Assembly: GCA_902806565.1 (NCBI GenBank) | Contig: CADCXA010000030.1 | Span: forward strand, 1,302,001-1,366,000 | Direction of reading: 5' to 3' | Origin: Hypoxylon rubiginosum | Taxonomy: Eukaryota; Ascomycota; Sordariomycetes; Xylariales; Hypoxylaceae | DNA length: 64,000 nucleotides | In this document: positions 1 to 12,739 of the stretch, piece by piece | How the letters are laid out: every line of letters starts with the position of its first letter | Position numbering within the stretch: position 1 is the stretch's first letter | Notes under the pieces: model-generated | What the model was told of the DNA's origin: nothing | Databases searched by the model: none | Seen by the model: only the letters and a program-made list of their open reading frames with translations | Made by a program: the position numbers and the translations under genes

Positions 1-942
1 TAAAAAACATTCCTTATAAGTTAAAAAAAAATCCTATAAACCATATAAACTTAAATAATATTAATTAAAAATAATTATAAAAATTTATAAAATCTAAAGG
101 TTTAAATTAAATAATTATTTAAATTAAATAAGTAAAAGAAATATTAAATAATTTAAAATTAATATTATATAAATTATATTTTAATAATAATTTAAAAAAA
201 TATATAATAATTAAATACACGTTATATATTAAAAATAAACTAGTTTAAAATATATATAAAGTAATAAAAAAAATAAAAATTTTAAATAAGTTATAATTAC
301 GAAGTTAATTAACGTTAAAAATAAGTTTTAAATAAATAAAAATTATTTAATTAGGTATTTTTAACTTTATATTATAAAATTATAATATAAAAAAAGGTTT
401 TATATTTTAAAAATATAAAAAAATATTAACTTAAAATTTTTATTAAGTAATATATAAAATAATAAATTAATCTATTAAATTATTTTCCTTTTATTTATAT
501 ATATATATTTTATAAAATATTATTTTTATAAAAATATCTACTTAAAAAATATTATAAATTATATATATAAAAAAGTGATATATAAAAAAAAATCTAATCT
601 TTTTAATTATAATATATTAAAAAAAACTTAATTTTTTATAAATAAAATATTAAAAGAAATTAAATTTTTTAATGAATATAATTATTATAAACACGTTTAA
701 AAATAATTTTATAATTAATTTTAAAATTGGTATTAATAAAAAATTTAATATTAATAAAAGATTTTATATTAATAAAAGTTATATAAAAAGTAGTTAAAAT
801 AAAATAATTTTTATAATAATTTAAATTTTAATTATTATTATTTATTAAGCTAGGTATAAATATAAAGAATTAAACTTAGTTTTTTCCTTTTAATTAAACT
901 AAAAATCGCTATCTAAATTACTAAAAAAAAAAAATTTAAAAC

Positions 943-989
<47 letters not shown>

Positions 990-1009
990 TTATTATTATT
1001 ATTATTAAT
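943..1009. repeat. (ATT)n microsatellite
   Basis: An almost uninterrupted trinucleotide run of ATT/TAT units, about 22 copies with one T-rich interruption near 979, inside the AT block. Confidence 0.85.
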
Positions 1010-1168
1010 AAGTTTAAATTACTTAATATATATTAAAAATATTAATTTTTTATAATAATATTTTTAAAAAAAATACTTAAAATTATTATTATTATTAAAC
1101 TTTATTTACCTAATATATATTAAATAAACTAAATATCTACCTAAATATTTAATATTAATTTTTTTTTT

Positions 1169-1255
1169 AATTTTACTTATATCCTTTTCTTTAATTTTAC
1201 TTATATTTTTTTTTTTAACTTCGTTTATATTTTTTTTTTTAATTTTACTTACACC
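1169..1255. repeat. 24-base tandem repeat, about 3.6 copies
   Basis: Three consecutive 24-base units start at 1169, 1193 and 1217, followed by a partial fourth at 1241. Each begins AATTTTACTTATAT or a close variant (the third has AACTTCGTTTATAT) and ends in a T run. It lies inside the AT block and no function is apparent. Confidence 0.7.
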
Positions 1256-4200
1256 TTATAAAATTTTATTAATATTATATTTTTAATTAACTTTTTTAAT
1301 ATTAATAACTTTTACCTTAAAATTAAAAAGTTATTTTATTATTATTATTTACTATATAAATTATTTATTATAAAGGCTTTTATATTTAAAGAAAATAATA
1401 AAATATTTTTAATAAAAAATATTATTATTAAATATCTTAATTATTTTTTTAATAAATAAAACCTAGGTAAAATAAACAAATAAAAATTTAATTAAAATAT
1501 AAGGAATTAAATAAAAAAAATAATTATAAAATAATATATATATTTTAATATTTATATTATAATATTTAATTAATAACTAAAAAATATATAATATTAAATA
1601 AAGTTTATTTTTTTATTTAAAATCTAATTTTAAATAAATAATAATATAATTCTTATTTTAAATATAATAAAAGTTTTAATAAAGGAATATATAATTAAAA
1701 AAGGAAATATAAATAATATTTAGTAAATTTTTTATAAAATATATATATATTTAATTAATTAATAATTAAAGATTTATAATTTTAAGTATAATATAACTAT
1801 TTTCCAGTTTTATTAATTATAATATAAAGGTGTAATAATTATAATTAAAATTAAATCTAAAGTTAATATAATTAAATAAATTATTAATATATATATTTTT
1901 TTATTATTTAAATATATTTTTATAAAAAAAAAGCTAATACTTTTAAAAAAAAATCACTAGATATAATATATTAGTTATAATAAAAATAATTAATATAAAT
2001 ATATATATATAATATTTAAAACTAATTATAATATTTAAATATATAACTTATATTTATATAATTTTTATAAAAAACATAAAAATAATAAATTTTAATATTA
2101 ATTAAACTATTTTAAAATATTAATAAATAAGAAGTAATTTAATTAATAAATAAAAAAAAATACAATCTTTATATATCTTTAATATTATTTTAAATATTTT
2201 TAATAATAATTATATAGGTTTTATAAAATAATAAATAATAAAGTTTACTATTATTAATAACATATAAAATAATTAATATATATGGTGGATTATATTTAAA
2301 ATAAAAAATATAAATAATTTTTTAAATTTAATTAAATATACTATTATTATTATTAAAAAACATGGTAATTATAAATTTTTCTTTTAAATTTATTTTATAT
2401 TTTATTTTAATAAAAAATATGTTAATAAAAAATAAATATTAAAATAAAAAATAAAAAATCAAAATAATATTAAAAAATACTTATATATTATATAACTTAT
2501 TTATATATATAAATAAATAATAAATTATTAATATTTTAAGTTTTAAAATGATTTATTATTTAAATATTTAAATAGTTTATATAAATAAATTTTTATAACT
2601 TTATTTATATTATAATAAATATAACTTTTTATTATTTATATATATTTAAGTTTATATATATTATATTTATATATTTAAAAATAAATAATATTAATAAATT
2701 ATATTATTTAATTTATAGGTTATTATTATATAATTTATATATATAACTATAATATAAACTTAATATATATTATTTAAAATACCTAAAAATAAAGTTATTA
2801 TTTAATTTTAACTTTTTAAATTACTTTGGTATAACTTTTAATATTAATTATATTATTATTACTAATAATTATTAATATTTAACGGTAAAAAAAAATATTA
2901 GTATATTATAAACATATAAAAATAAATATGATTTTTATATTTTAAAAACTTTTAAAAGTAAATTATTTATTATATTTAACTATGAAATTTTATTATTTAA
3001 TAACTATTAATAAATTTAATTAATAAATAATATTAAATATTTTTTTATTATAATATTATAATAATTATTTAAGTTTATTAATAAAATAATATTAATAAAT
3101 AACTATATTTTTTATTTAAATTTTAATTAGTAGATAATATTTATTATTTTATTTTTATTATAAAAAAAAATAGTAAGCTTAAAATATAAACACGATAAAT
3201 TAATTATAAATAAATTAACTTTAAATAAACTAACTTTAAATAAGCTAATTTTAAATAAGTTAACTTTAAATAATAAAAGAATATTTTTATAGGTTTTAAC
3301 TATTAAAATTATAATAAATTTAAAAGAATTAATAAATAATTATAATTTTTTAACTAAGATTTATTATTTTATAAAAACGTTAATTAAGATTAAAATAACT
3401 TATATTATATTAAAAATATATTTAATTTAATTTAATAACTATTATATATAAAACTTTATAATTTTACTTTTAAATATAAATAATTTTTTTAATAATAATA
3501 AAAATTAAATAATAATTTAAAATAATATTTATTATTTATTTAATTATAACCACATAGTTATAATGTTAAAAAAAGATAAAAATAAAGATAATAAACTAAA
3601 TAAATTATATATATTATAAATTTATATATTAAACCCACTAGGATTTTTTATTAATAAAAATTTATTATATTTAAACTTTTATTATAATATTAAATATTAT
3701 TTTATTTTAAAAATACCTTTTTAATATATATTTATACATTTTATTTAAAATTTAATATATAATAAAATAACCTTATTATTTAAAAATAAAAAAGCGATAA
3801 AAAATTAAAAATTTAATTTACTATTAATAAAATTTTAAAAAAATAAATACTATAAATAAAAATTATTAAAAACCTTAGCTAAAATATATAAACTATAAAT
3901 AGAAATACTAAAAATAAATAATTAAAAAAAAAGGAAAAAATAAGGTAAAAATTAATAATTAAAAAACTTAAAATTAAAAAACCTAAAATTAAAAAATTAA
4001 CAATTAAAAGATAATTATAAATATTATCTTTTAGTTTTAAAAAAAAGTTTTTTAAATTTAAATTTAAAATCTAATAATAATAACTTTAATATTTATTATT
4101 AATATTATAAAAAAGCTTTTATTATATAAAAACAAGATAAATTAAAACCAATAACTAATAATAATAATTATAAAAAAAAGTTTAAAACTAATAAAAAGTT

Positions 4201-4737
4201 AAAAATAAAATATATAAAATTAATATTAATTTTAATTTATATTAAAACTAAATAACTTAAGTTTATATTTAATAATATTATATTTAAATTAAATATTAAT
4301 TTAACTTTATTATTTAATAGTTTTATTAATAATAATAATAACATTTAAATTAATAATAAATAAAATTTTAATAAATATAAATATAATAATATTTTAATAA
4401 TTAAAAAAAATAATAATTACCAGTTAAAAAATTTCCAAGAAAAAAAATAATAAAATTTAAATAAAAGTTTAAAAAGAATAAATATAAATATAAGTATAAA
4501 TATAAAATATAAAATATAAATAAAATAATTAATATAAATATATTAATTAAAAAAAAATAATATAAATTAACAAAAAATTCCAATAAAAAGTAATAAATTT
4601 AATAATTAAATACCAGTTTTATAATTTTTATTTTATATTTTCATAAATAAATTTTAATTGATTTGAATTATATGAAGTTAATATGATGCGATAATGAAAT
4701 GCTTATATAATCTAAAAAAAAAACCCACAGCTTCCCT

Positions 4738-4761
4738 CCCGGCCGTGCTTGCACGGCCGGG
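4738..4761 (-). terminator. GC-rich perfect hairpin just 3' of the reductase gene
   Basis: Arms CCCGGCCGTGC (4738-4748) and GCACGGCCGGG (4751-4761) are perfectly complementary with a TT spacer. Read on the minus strand it follows the stop codon of the adjacent gene by about 18 bases and is followed by a T-run (4714-4723). The layout resembles a bacterial intrinsic terminator, which is not how fungal RNA polymerase II terminates, so a terminator role is only a label. It also marks the edge between the gene and the AT block. Confidence 0.4.
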
Positions 4762-4779
4762 TTGCGCAGCTAGTTACAA

Positions 4780-7700
4780 CTACCCGGATACCCATTCGTT
4801 GACCCATTTACGCACCCACTCGCTGCCGACGGGCGGCATGTCGCGTAGAGTCGCGCTGGCTGCTAGCGTGTGCTCTATTGACATTGGCTGAAGTGAATCG
4901 CCATCGCCATCAGACCACAACCCGTTATGATAAAAGTCCAACAACTTAATGGCCGGGTTGGATGCTACTTCCGTAGCCAAATCGTTGCTGTTGTCGCTCT
5001 CAGCCACCGCCGTCATGCTCTCCTCTAGTCGGCTTAACCACGTCGACGGCGACACCACCTCTAGCGCTCGCCCTAGGTTCCCCTCGGCCGCAGCAGAGAT
5101 GGCCGGCAAAATTGCGGCCCATGCAACAACGCCAGGGTTACGCAAGTTAAACACGCCAGCGCCCGAGTTATTCCCCGGGCTCGAGCCGGCATCTCGGGTA
5201 AGATCAACCAGAACATCAGCCAGCAGGTCCGACGGTATCCAATCGATCGCAGAGAACCTAGGACCCAGGCTGTCCGGCAAGCACCCGATGTGAAACGAGC
5301 TGATGACGAGGCTCGGAAACCATTCGGAGCGTTTCCACTTGCCGCCTTGGCGGACGGCGCCGGCAACCTGCCCCACGCGCGCCACCGTCACGGGGATGCC
5401 TAGGTGCCGGGCCGCGACGTCGCAAAGCTGCTCGGACAAGAACTTGCTTCGGGCATATCCATTCGCGTGCGGCGTATCGAACGACTCGAGCACCTTCTCG
5501 GGTGCCGCGCCGGTCTCGGCTGATCGACCACTTACGGCGCCGACGGAAGAAACGAATACGAAGTGTACGCGGTGTGTAGCGGCGGCCGAAAGCGTGAACA
5601 GGTTCACCAATCCCGCCAGCTGCGGCCGGAACGCCATGAGTCCTAGATTGAAATTCACCGTCCAGGCGTTGTGGATGACAAGTCCAACCCGGGCACGAAG
5701 TACGTCATGTGTTGTTTTATCGAGGCCTAGTAAGGGGTGTGCCAAGTCGGCCTGTAAGAAGGTCACTCGATCGTCGAGATCATCTGTCTTCAGCCCCGAA
5801 GTGGTGAATGAAGAACTCTGAGCATCACTCCCGCCATGTTCGCCGCGGTTTAAACAAAAGATATGGCCAATTCCTGGCCGATCGAGCAGAGCCCGTAACA
5901 GATACGTGCCTATTGTTCCCGTAGATCCCGTCAAAAGGACATCGACCGATTCCTCTCGGTCCAACGCGGAGGATTTGGGCACCGGAATCTGATGGATAAG
6001 TCCGCAGTACGTAGCCAACAAGGGGCTCATGATATCATCATCGCTTGGCGCTTCCCCTTTGTCTAAGAGAGCCGAAGTCAACTGGGGGATCGTAGGGTTT
6101 TGGTACACCGTGGATAGGGCAAGTGATGGCAGTTGCAGACTGCGTCGGAGAGCCCTTGTAACCTGAAGTGCCTGCAAGGAATCCATTCCACTGTCAAAGA
6201 AATTGACCGTATCATCTATATCTGGCCAGCCCGTGACAGCTAGCAAGCTATCACCAATACGGAGTGCGACCGTATGCTTATTAGCCAGGTCTAGTGGCAC
6301 ACTGGCTGGCTCATCATTTAAAGCCATATCCACGTCCGTATAGAGCTTGTCGATATCTGCTGCATACTGAGATAGGCTTGCGGGTCGCTGGATGGTTCCT
6401 TTGCCTGCGCGAATTAGGGGCCGGTCAGGGGTAGTCACAAGAATCAATGCCTTTTCAACTCGTGCATGGGCAGGTGCCACCAGATTCGCCTTGTTAACGC
6501 TCGGCCAGACACGCTCGATCAAAGCAGCCTGTTCGGGTGTAGTCAGTGGGCCGGCTGCCTTTGCGGGCTCGATTAATAATGCTGCCTGAAAGCGCTGGGA
6601 GCCGATTACGAGAGCCCCGCTCAGCTCATGGTTTTGAGCCAGGATGTGCTGCTCCATAGATACGGGATTCGTCTTCTCGCCATTGAGAAATACGATGATA
6701 TCGTCGGCCCGGGCTCGCCAGCACCAAGCGTCCGGAACAGTCGGGTGGCGCTCAAACAAATCGCGGGTGCGATATTCATCGAGCTCTTGCTGCCCCCTGA
6801 TACTAAATGCCGGCTGGGTCCTCGCGAGAGACTCATCACGACGTATAACTAGTTCATAGTTACCGTCCGTGACTTCGTCAAAAACAGCACCAACACATGG
6901 ATGGAAGCGGATATAACGCCAATCAGCCGGTCCAAACTCCGGTGGTACCAGTTCCGGTGGTATGCCAACTTCGGATGCGCCAAATCGACAGTGCAGAGCT
7001 ACCTTTTCTGCAACGCGGTCGCCGATCGATTGCGGGAGGTCGCCCCCGATGTACACAATCAGCTCAAGGTGCTTCGCGCAGTAGTCAAGAAGATCAGGGT
7101 CCTGGGCTAATTCTGCGACCACTGACGGCACCAATACTGCTATGTCTGCCGGTGTTTGCTTTAGGGCTTCTACAAGGCCATGCGCGGTTACAATGCCTGT
7201 GGCTGCTGGCGCAATCACGGCGTTGCCGAAAGGAATAGCGTACAGCAAATATTGTCCTAAGCCAGCTCCCTACGACGGTCAGCTTAGATCGTGAGTTGAA
7301 ATATGGAATGAGTTCATCTCTTTTTAGCATACATGAAAAGGTGGCACTGTTACTATGATCCGTTTGCCTCGACACGTGTGATCGACCGAAGTCACTCCTT
7401 CGGGAGGGTCGTGACTAGTGAAGTTGAAATGTCGTGCCGCCGTTTCGTGGGTCCATATAAGGGGTTTTGGCATACCTGTAGACCCGGATGTGTGTCTGCT
7501 TGAAGTAAGAAATATGCCGAATACTGACATGAAAACTGTGGCGCGTACATGATAAAAAGGGGATCCCAACGGCCCTGCTCAAATGTCTTCTCGAAGGTAA
7601 AGTGTGAATAGGGGGTTTCCAGTAGCTGCTCAACTCTCGGCAGCATGAGTTTACGTGGTCTAACAGCCTCGATAACTGAAAGTGCGGGCGGCGGCATCGG

Positions 7701-8226
7701 GTTGGTAGTCACGAAAGTTTGACATTTGAGGGAACTGAAGAGACTACGTTGCGCCGCCGAGCTATTACGTGGCGACGTGAGGAAAATCTATTTCACTAGT
7801 TAACGATGCTCCCTAGATGTATTAATAGAGGTGTATTGTATAGATCTTACGGTGTAGCCTGCCTTAACAGCAGCCAATACCAGCGCAGTCAGTCGTACAT
7901 CATTCGGCCCCAGGTACGTCAAAACTTCATTGTCCTGGCCGGGGCCAAGCTCCGCCGTGATCCACCAGGCGAGCCCATTGATGACATTGGCGAGTTGGGC
8001 ATAGGTGACAGTACGGAAGCCCGCTTCGTAGGATGTCGGGGCGATGGGCCACAAGCCGTACACAGCTTCTGGCATCTCCTGGGCTAGCCGGTCTACGATA
8101 TGTGGTAATAGCTCGTCCTGATTTACGTGTCAAACATATTTGAATAACGACCCACGGTATTAACTCAAGATCAGAGAAAAATATACTTACCTGCCAAAGG
8201 GCAGCATGCGAATGTTCGGTAGCCAT
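4780..8226 (-). CDS. NRPS-like adenylate-forming reductase (A-T-R)
   Basis: Predicted to activate a carboxylic acid as its AMP ester, load it on a phosphopantetheine arm and reduce the thioester with NAD(P)H. Five exons fit in frame: 8226-8191, 8117-7851, 7787-7549, 7495-7333 and 7269-4780, giving 1064 residues, the usual A-T-R size. The adenylation core has HTSGSTGMPKP at about 182-192, PFHGAGLGQYLLY from about 233 and YRTRDLF near 402. The carrier motif FFDSGMDSLQ has its Ser at about 599. The reductase Rossmann motif GSTGTIG is at about 683-689 and the YxxxK pair (YARSK) at about 840 and 844. The splices restore family motifs (FIIHTSGSTG, PFHGAG), which supports the model. Start is the ATG at 8226, encoding MATEHSHAALWQ before the first intron. 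No signal peptide, so probably cytosolic. The substrate cannot be read by eye. It sits directly beside an AT block yet shows no stop or frame damage. Confidence 0.92.
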
Positions 8227-10025
8227 CTTACCAAGAGAGAATGAAGGTAGCCTACACGAAGGGATGGATGTAAAGAAAGATATGGTAGGCACTTATACCT
8301 GTTTAACAGGTACATACCTAGGTATCTAGGTATCTACCTCGTACGGATTACTAGGCGTTATGAAGCTAACTATACGATAGGGAAACAACTATGTGCTGCG
8401 CGAAGATCTATGAACCTAAGGGGTTAGGTACCAAGCTCTAGGTATATGGATGAGGCTGGGACAAAGGGGCGCAGGAATAGCCTAAGCTTATTATAGCTTA
8501 GAGCTTAGAAGATTAATCCTTTAAGGGGGTCCTATATGCACCAGCTTGCTATGTATATCATTTGAAAGTTTTTAATGATGTAACATAAATACTGAAGTTA
8601 AATACCAGTAGACTTATTTCATAGAGTATTGTATAGGTAGGTAAGTTGAAATATGCCTTATAAAAGGTACTTATCTTTGTCCGCAAATTGTATTATAATG
8701 TTTTCTACTAGGCGTCGCGAACAAAGCGGCCCATCTTTTATGATATCGTACCAACAGACCTATAACCCTACCCAGGTGGTAAGTACTAAGACCCTCACAC
8801 CGGGTACCCAAGTATTCTCATATGAAAGAAGCCCATGGTTTCTTTCTTTCGCTCGCAACACCTGAAGACTAATATGAGAAGTGAGTGTTAGTGAGACGAT
8901 ACATACCTAAGTGCCGAAAGTATGCAAGCCAGAGCTCAAGTCCGAGGAATTGATGGTCAAACGATGTTGGTATGGAACGATATGATTGCCCTCAAGGCGC
9001 ATATTCTGTTTGACAATTTACGCTCGAAATATACAGAACCTTGCCTTGCCTCCTTGCATGTTGGAAGTAGATACCTATCCCTTGCATTCTCGTGTAACCA
9101 TACCACTAAATAGGAGGTACGTGTCTGGTGTAAATAGAAGTATGTAGATGTAAGGCAAGCTCTTCACTAAATCGATGCTGACAAGGCCACGAGCTTGCTG
9201 TTGAGAGTTAATAGGTGTCAAGATCTAAGAACTGTTATTTCGCGAAGTAAACAAAAGGGGAGAAAACATGCCCCTGGCGGAACGGTTTTGATAGCAGTTC
9301 GCTTACGTAATGTGTATTACGTAAATCATGACGGTAGAAGCCCCTTTGGGATGTCCAGGAAGTCAACCATATCATCAGTGGCCATGGATAGCGACAGTGA
9401 CATTCGATAAACAAGTTCTCGCGTAGTTAGCAGCAACACACGACACGGCTACCTGCCGAAACTTCATTGTTGCCTCTTATCCGATGTCTAATTCATTAGA
9501 AGACACGTTCAAATGCAGTGTCTAGTGTAAAGATGTTTGGCGACATAACACTTTAGTCCCTATGCAGTATACGTTTCCGATCAACCCAGTTTCTAGCTTG
9601 AAGTTCGTTTGCCCTGAAAGGCCAGCTATACCACCGAGACCAAGCAGAGCGGAACCTACAGCCTGTTTTAAAGTTCCATGTTACGCAATCTGCATCCAAG
9701 AATTAAGCGCAGTCCCTACCTAAATTACAGTGAGCTACAGGGCACGTAGGCCCTGTACCAAAGCTGTGCTACAAGGTTCTGGTACGTTATTGGGCTTTGG
9801 CATGTTACAGGGCTTGCAGGGCTTAGGTGCCCTATAGCTTACTGTAATTACAGCGGACTAAGGGCTAGGTTTTACGGACACGGATTACGTAATGCATCAT
9901 GTAGGTACCTAAATATGGGGCTAAAGAGGCGGGTTGGTTTCTAGGGCGTGCCCTCTTGCTGTAGACCTAGGCTGTCCCGTCCCTTTTCCCCTTTTGTAGA
10001 TTGTGGACTTTGTGGCGTTGCAGTC
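8227..10025. other. Intergenic, no supported gene
   Basis: This 1.8-kb gap lies between two divergent genes and must hold both promoters. Only short frames without gene-like sequence are present. It contains several TACCTAGGTA-type palindromic runs (near 8310-8335) and the inverted-repeat element at 9723-9849. Confidence 0.6.
9723..9849. repeat. MITE-like fold-back element
   Basis: The two 35-base ends (9723-9757 and 9815-9849) are inverted copies that match at 30 of 35 positions; both start AATTACAGT(G/A)AGCTA when read inward. The left arm contains its own perfect 8-base palindrome, TACAGGGC...GCCCTGTA (9736-9757). The whole unit is 127 bases and of normal GC content, so it escaped RIP or is too short for it. 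A non-autonomous transposon relic is likely. A clear target-site duplication was not found. Confidence 0.55.
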
Positions 10026-11477
10026 ATGTCATTGAGTCATCTGCCATTTGAGCTCTTGAAAGAGATCTTCTCTCATCTCGACAATCAAGATGAGCGCCAT
10101 CATGCTGACAATGGATACCCTACTCTCTGCGCCCTGGCCCTTACTTGCCGTCGTGTATCAGACGTGGCTGTCAACATCCTCTACGCAGACATCGAGCTCA
10201 TGTTCAACGGGAGAGATGCGAAGGACGTCGAACGGATGATCCTCCTCAACAGAAGCTGCCGGGAAAATCCGTCTATCGTGGATCGCATCCTGTACTCGAA
10301 AATTCACTGTTCTTTTGACGACGCCGCCGAAGCTTACAATGAATTTCTAGACCACCTAGCTAAATCAACATCTTTGACGACATTGAAATCAGAATTTTAC
10401 GGCAAATGGACAGCGCTTCAGGCTCTATATAACTACCGCGAGGGCAGCTTCGCTCAGGTGCGACACCTAGAGATTGGGCTCTGCAATATAGCAGCCAAAG
10501 AATGGTACCTGCCCGCCGAGCAGGCGACTAGACTTTGCGAGCTACCGAGTTTAGAAGTACTCACCACATATGCGCCTATTGGCGGGTTCGGAACGGATAG
10601 CAGGCCGACAGCGACGCTCGCCAAGTTAAACCACCTGCACCTCTTCGCCAGCCGCCCCGTCTCCGCGGCGGTATTGGAATCGATACTTCCGAGGACCCCC
10701 AATATGAAATGCCTGCAGCTCAGCGTGCCCGGCGCAGCGACCGAGGTCAATCGAGAAGTAGCGAAATACGCATCGATGATGGGCTACAACTTAGACGAGC
10801 CCCTGCGCCCTGCATTCTACGGAGAATTGCTTGCCCCCGTGGCCGCCAGTCTCAAGAATCTAGTGATAGACACAGTGAATGTCAAATATCCATCTCACGA
10901 CGGATCTCGGATTGACCTATCACGCTTCACAAACGTAACGCGACTCGAGCTCAGCGCTTCCCTTTTCTTCGACACGGGAAAGACAACAGCGAGCTGCGCG
11001 TGGTCCCATGAAATCGGGAAATGTCTGCCGCCGCGGATTGAAAGGCTTCATTTGCTTCTTGATGGCGACCAGGGTGTATTCTGGTCACTGGGTGACATGA
11101 GGGCGCACGCGCTGTCCAAGACATTCGATGAGCTCTGGAAGCAGAGGCTCAATACGGATCATGTAGATTGGCTGATCCATCTTCTAGACAGAAAACGCAA
11201 GGACGCGGCCTCGCTCAAGTTCATAACGATTGCCGAGGACCCTGTAGCAGACAGGGACCAGAATTGGAGGATTGTACAGTGGCACATGACAGATCACCTA
11301 AATACTACAGCAAGTGAGGCAGGAGTAGAACTCGCCATGAAGCTTCGCGTACCTCGACTGTTTGAGTCTTCTGAGTTTGAGATGTACGAAGATTCGTGGG
11401 AGTGGGGCGCAGACGGAACGGTATCATATGAGGAAGAAAATGAGGCCGAAGAGCTAGAGTACGAAATAGAGGAATAA
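10026..11477 (+). CDS. F-box-like protein
   Basis: Single-exon gene of 483 residues. The first ~45 residues (MSLSHLPFELLKEIFSHLDN then ...PTLCALALTCRRVSDVAVNILYADI) match an F-box: a hydrophobic LPxELLxxIFxHL helix followed by the LxxTCRR segment. F-box proteins link substrates to SCF ubiquitin ligases through Skp1. The rest has scattered Leu-rich strands but no clean repeat set, and the C-terminus is very acidic (about 12 Glu in the last 20 residues). The ATG at 10026 is chosen because the F-box starts there; in-frame sequence upstream to 9948 has no ATG and does not look coding. Such genes are numerous and fast-evolving in fungi, and the target is unknown. Confidence 0.8.
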   Translation: MSLSHLPFELLKEIFSHLDNQDERHHADNGYPTLCALALTCRRVSDVAVNILYADIELMFNGRDAKDVERMILLNRSCRENPSIVDRILYSKIHCSFDDAAEAYNEFLDHLAKSTSLTTLKSEFYGKWTALQALYNYREGSFAQVRHLEIGLCNIAAKEWYLPAEQATRLCELPSLEVLTTYAPIGGFGTDSRPTATLAKLNHLHLFASRPVSAAVLESILPRTPNMKCLQLSVPGAATEVNREVAKYASMMGYNLDEPLRPAFYGELLAPVAASLKNLVIDTVNVKYPSHDGSRIDLSRFTNVTRLELSASLFFDTGKTTASCAWSHEIGKCLPPRIERLHLLLDGDQGVFWSLGDMRAHALSKTFDELWKQRLNTDHVDWLIHLLDRKRKDAASLKFITIAEDPVADRDQNWRIVQWHMTDHLNTTASEAGVELAMKLRVPRLFESSEFEMYEDSWEWGADGTVSYEEENEAEELEYEIEE

Positions 11478-11871
11478 TAGAGGCGTGGTGCTGAAAAGCT
11501 GCATTCATTGATCCCAACGTCTAAGGAGCCCAGATACCTATACCTGCCTGACGTCAAGGCCACTTTGATCTTTGTATACGGCTGCTTTGTGCGCATTGTG
11601 TTCGCCTTCGTCAACTTCTCTTTCACACAGCTCACCATTAAGTATGGTCCAATGAATCGGGTCTGTGATATAGTAGTCGTGAAGAAGACATTTGCTATTT
11701 CCACATTAACACGTAAAAGAGATCGAATTTTATTTCGCCGTAAATCAATCTTCAAAATACCATCGGCAAGCTTTACCAGATCGGCGCATTTGCTTCATAC
11801 TACCCCTTTTCTTTTATACTCCCAAACACGTTGGTAGTTACTCGTCTCAACAATACATCGAGTAGGGTATA
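11478..11871. other. Intergenic, promoter of the secreted protein gene
   Basis: About 390 bases between two genes on the same strand. T/C-rich stretches precede the start at 11872, as is common in fungal promoters. Open frames here on both strands show no gene-like features. Confidence 0.5.
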
Positions 11872-12365
11872 ATGAAGTTCTCAACAGTAGCCATTGCCTT
11901 ACTTTCGGTGATCACAAGAAGCAGCGCATGGCGAGGCTTCAAAGTGATCGAGTTCGAGACGGATGACTGCACCGAGGGGGTAAATCACGCGAGCATAGGT
12001 TCGAGGCCAGAGTACTGGCAAATAAGAAGTAAGCCGGAAGTTCAACGTCTCTCGCTAGCTCGGAGATCAGCTTCGAGTCCCATCGGCGTGGGCATCGTAT
12101 TCTGTAGGAGAGGGAGCTAACGACGACTTCAACAGTGGATAACAAAACCAACAGCGCATATACGTCGACCCCGAACGACGGTATCTACACGTGGTACGGA
12201 TACGCTGGAGCGACAGATCACGGGTGTGATGGCGAACTTGTACGCCGGCTGTACGGGGGATGCATAAACCTAGAACTTGACAATAAAAGGATCCAGTGTT
12301 TACGGTGGTGTAGCGATTGGGCGCATGACCAATACTCGTGCGAAGATATTAAGCAAGACTCATAA
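11872..12365 (+). CDS. Small secreted cysteine-containing protein
   Basis: The N-terminus MKFSTVAIALLSVITRSSA is a clear signal peptide. The best model joins 11872-12028 to 12136-12365 with a GTAAGC...CAG intron, giving 128 residues. The mature part holds six cysteines (DDC, HGC, GGC, IQC, RWC, YSC), mostly in the C-terminal half, and is rich in Tyr, Trp and Gly. I do not recognise a family. Size, secretion signal and cysteines are those of an extracellular or effector-like protein. An alternative intron (from 11981 to an acceptor at 12107) also stays in frame and shortens the centre; the outer parts are the same in both. Confidence 0.65.
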
Positions 12366-12739
12366 GGGATAGAGGGGGTATAAACGGTCAAATAAATATT
12401 TGGATGGGCACCACAGTGGTGACGGCACTGGACAGTGTAAATGGGCATTTATCGACTACTTCGTTTTGGTCTCACATTCGTTATTCCTATTCTTTAGCAC
12501 GAAGTAAACTGAAGAACATAAACCACCCAGACTAACAATAAATCGTAATTAATAAGTCCCTCACCCTCATTGCACTAGGTATAGGGTAAGTTCTAAATAC
12601 TACAAGGGTATATCCTACATCTTCTCCGTGCCTTAGGAATCTGTATATGTAATAGCAGACCCCAACACAATCATGGTGCTATCGTACCTAGTATTACATC
12701 ACCACAAGATCACCCAGATATTTTCTCTACATAAATATC
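12366..12739. other. Intergenic between convergent genes
   Basis: About 370 bases between the 3' ends of the secreted protein and the transporter. Nothing beyond probable 3' UTR sequence is seen. Confidence 0.5.

Larger units (their letters stand above)
1..4680. repeat. AT-rich, RIP-degraded block (left end outside window)
   Basis: Nearly every base is A or T, G and C are isolated, and no reading frame of gene-like composition survives. The change to normal composition near 4.6-4.7 kb is abrupt. The look is the same as the blocks at 27.1-29.3 kb and 46.9-57.8 kb, whose terminal repeats show them to be transposons, so this is probably also transposon DNA inactivated by C-to-T mutation. Only one edge is visible, so element type and length cannot be set. 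The few open frames inside encode only Phe/Leu/Ile/Tyr/Asn-rich runs and are not genes. Confidence 0.85.
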
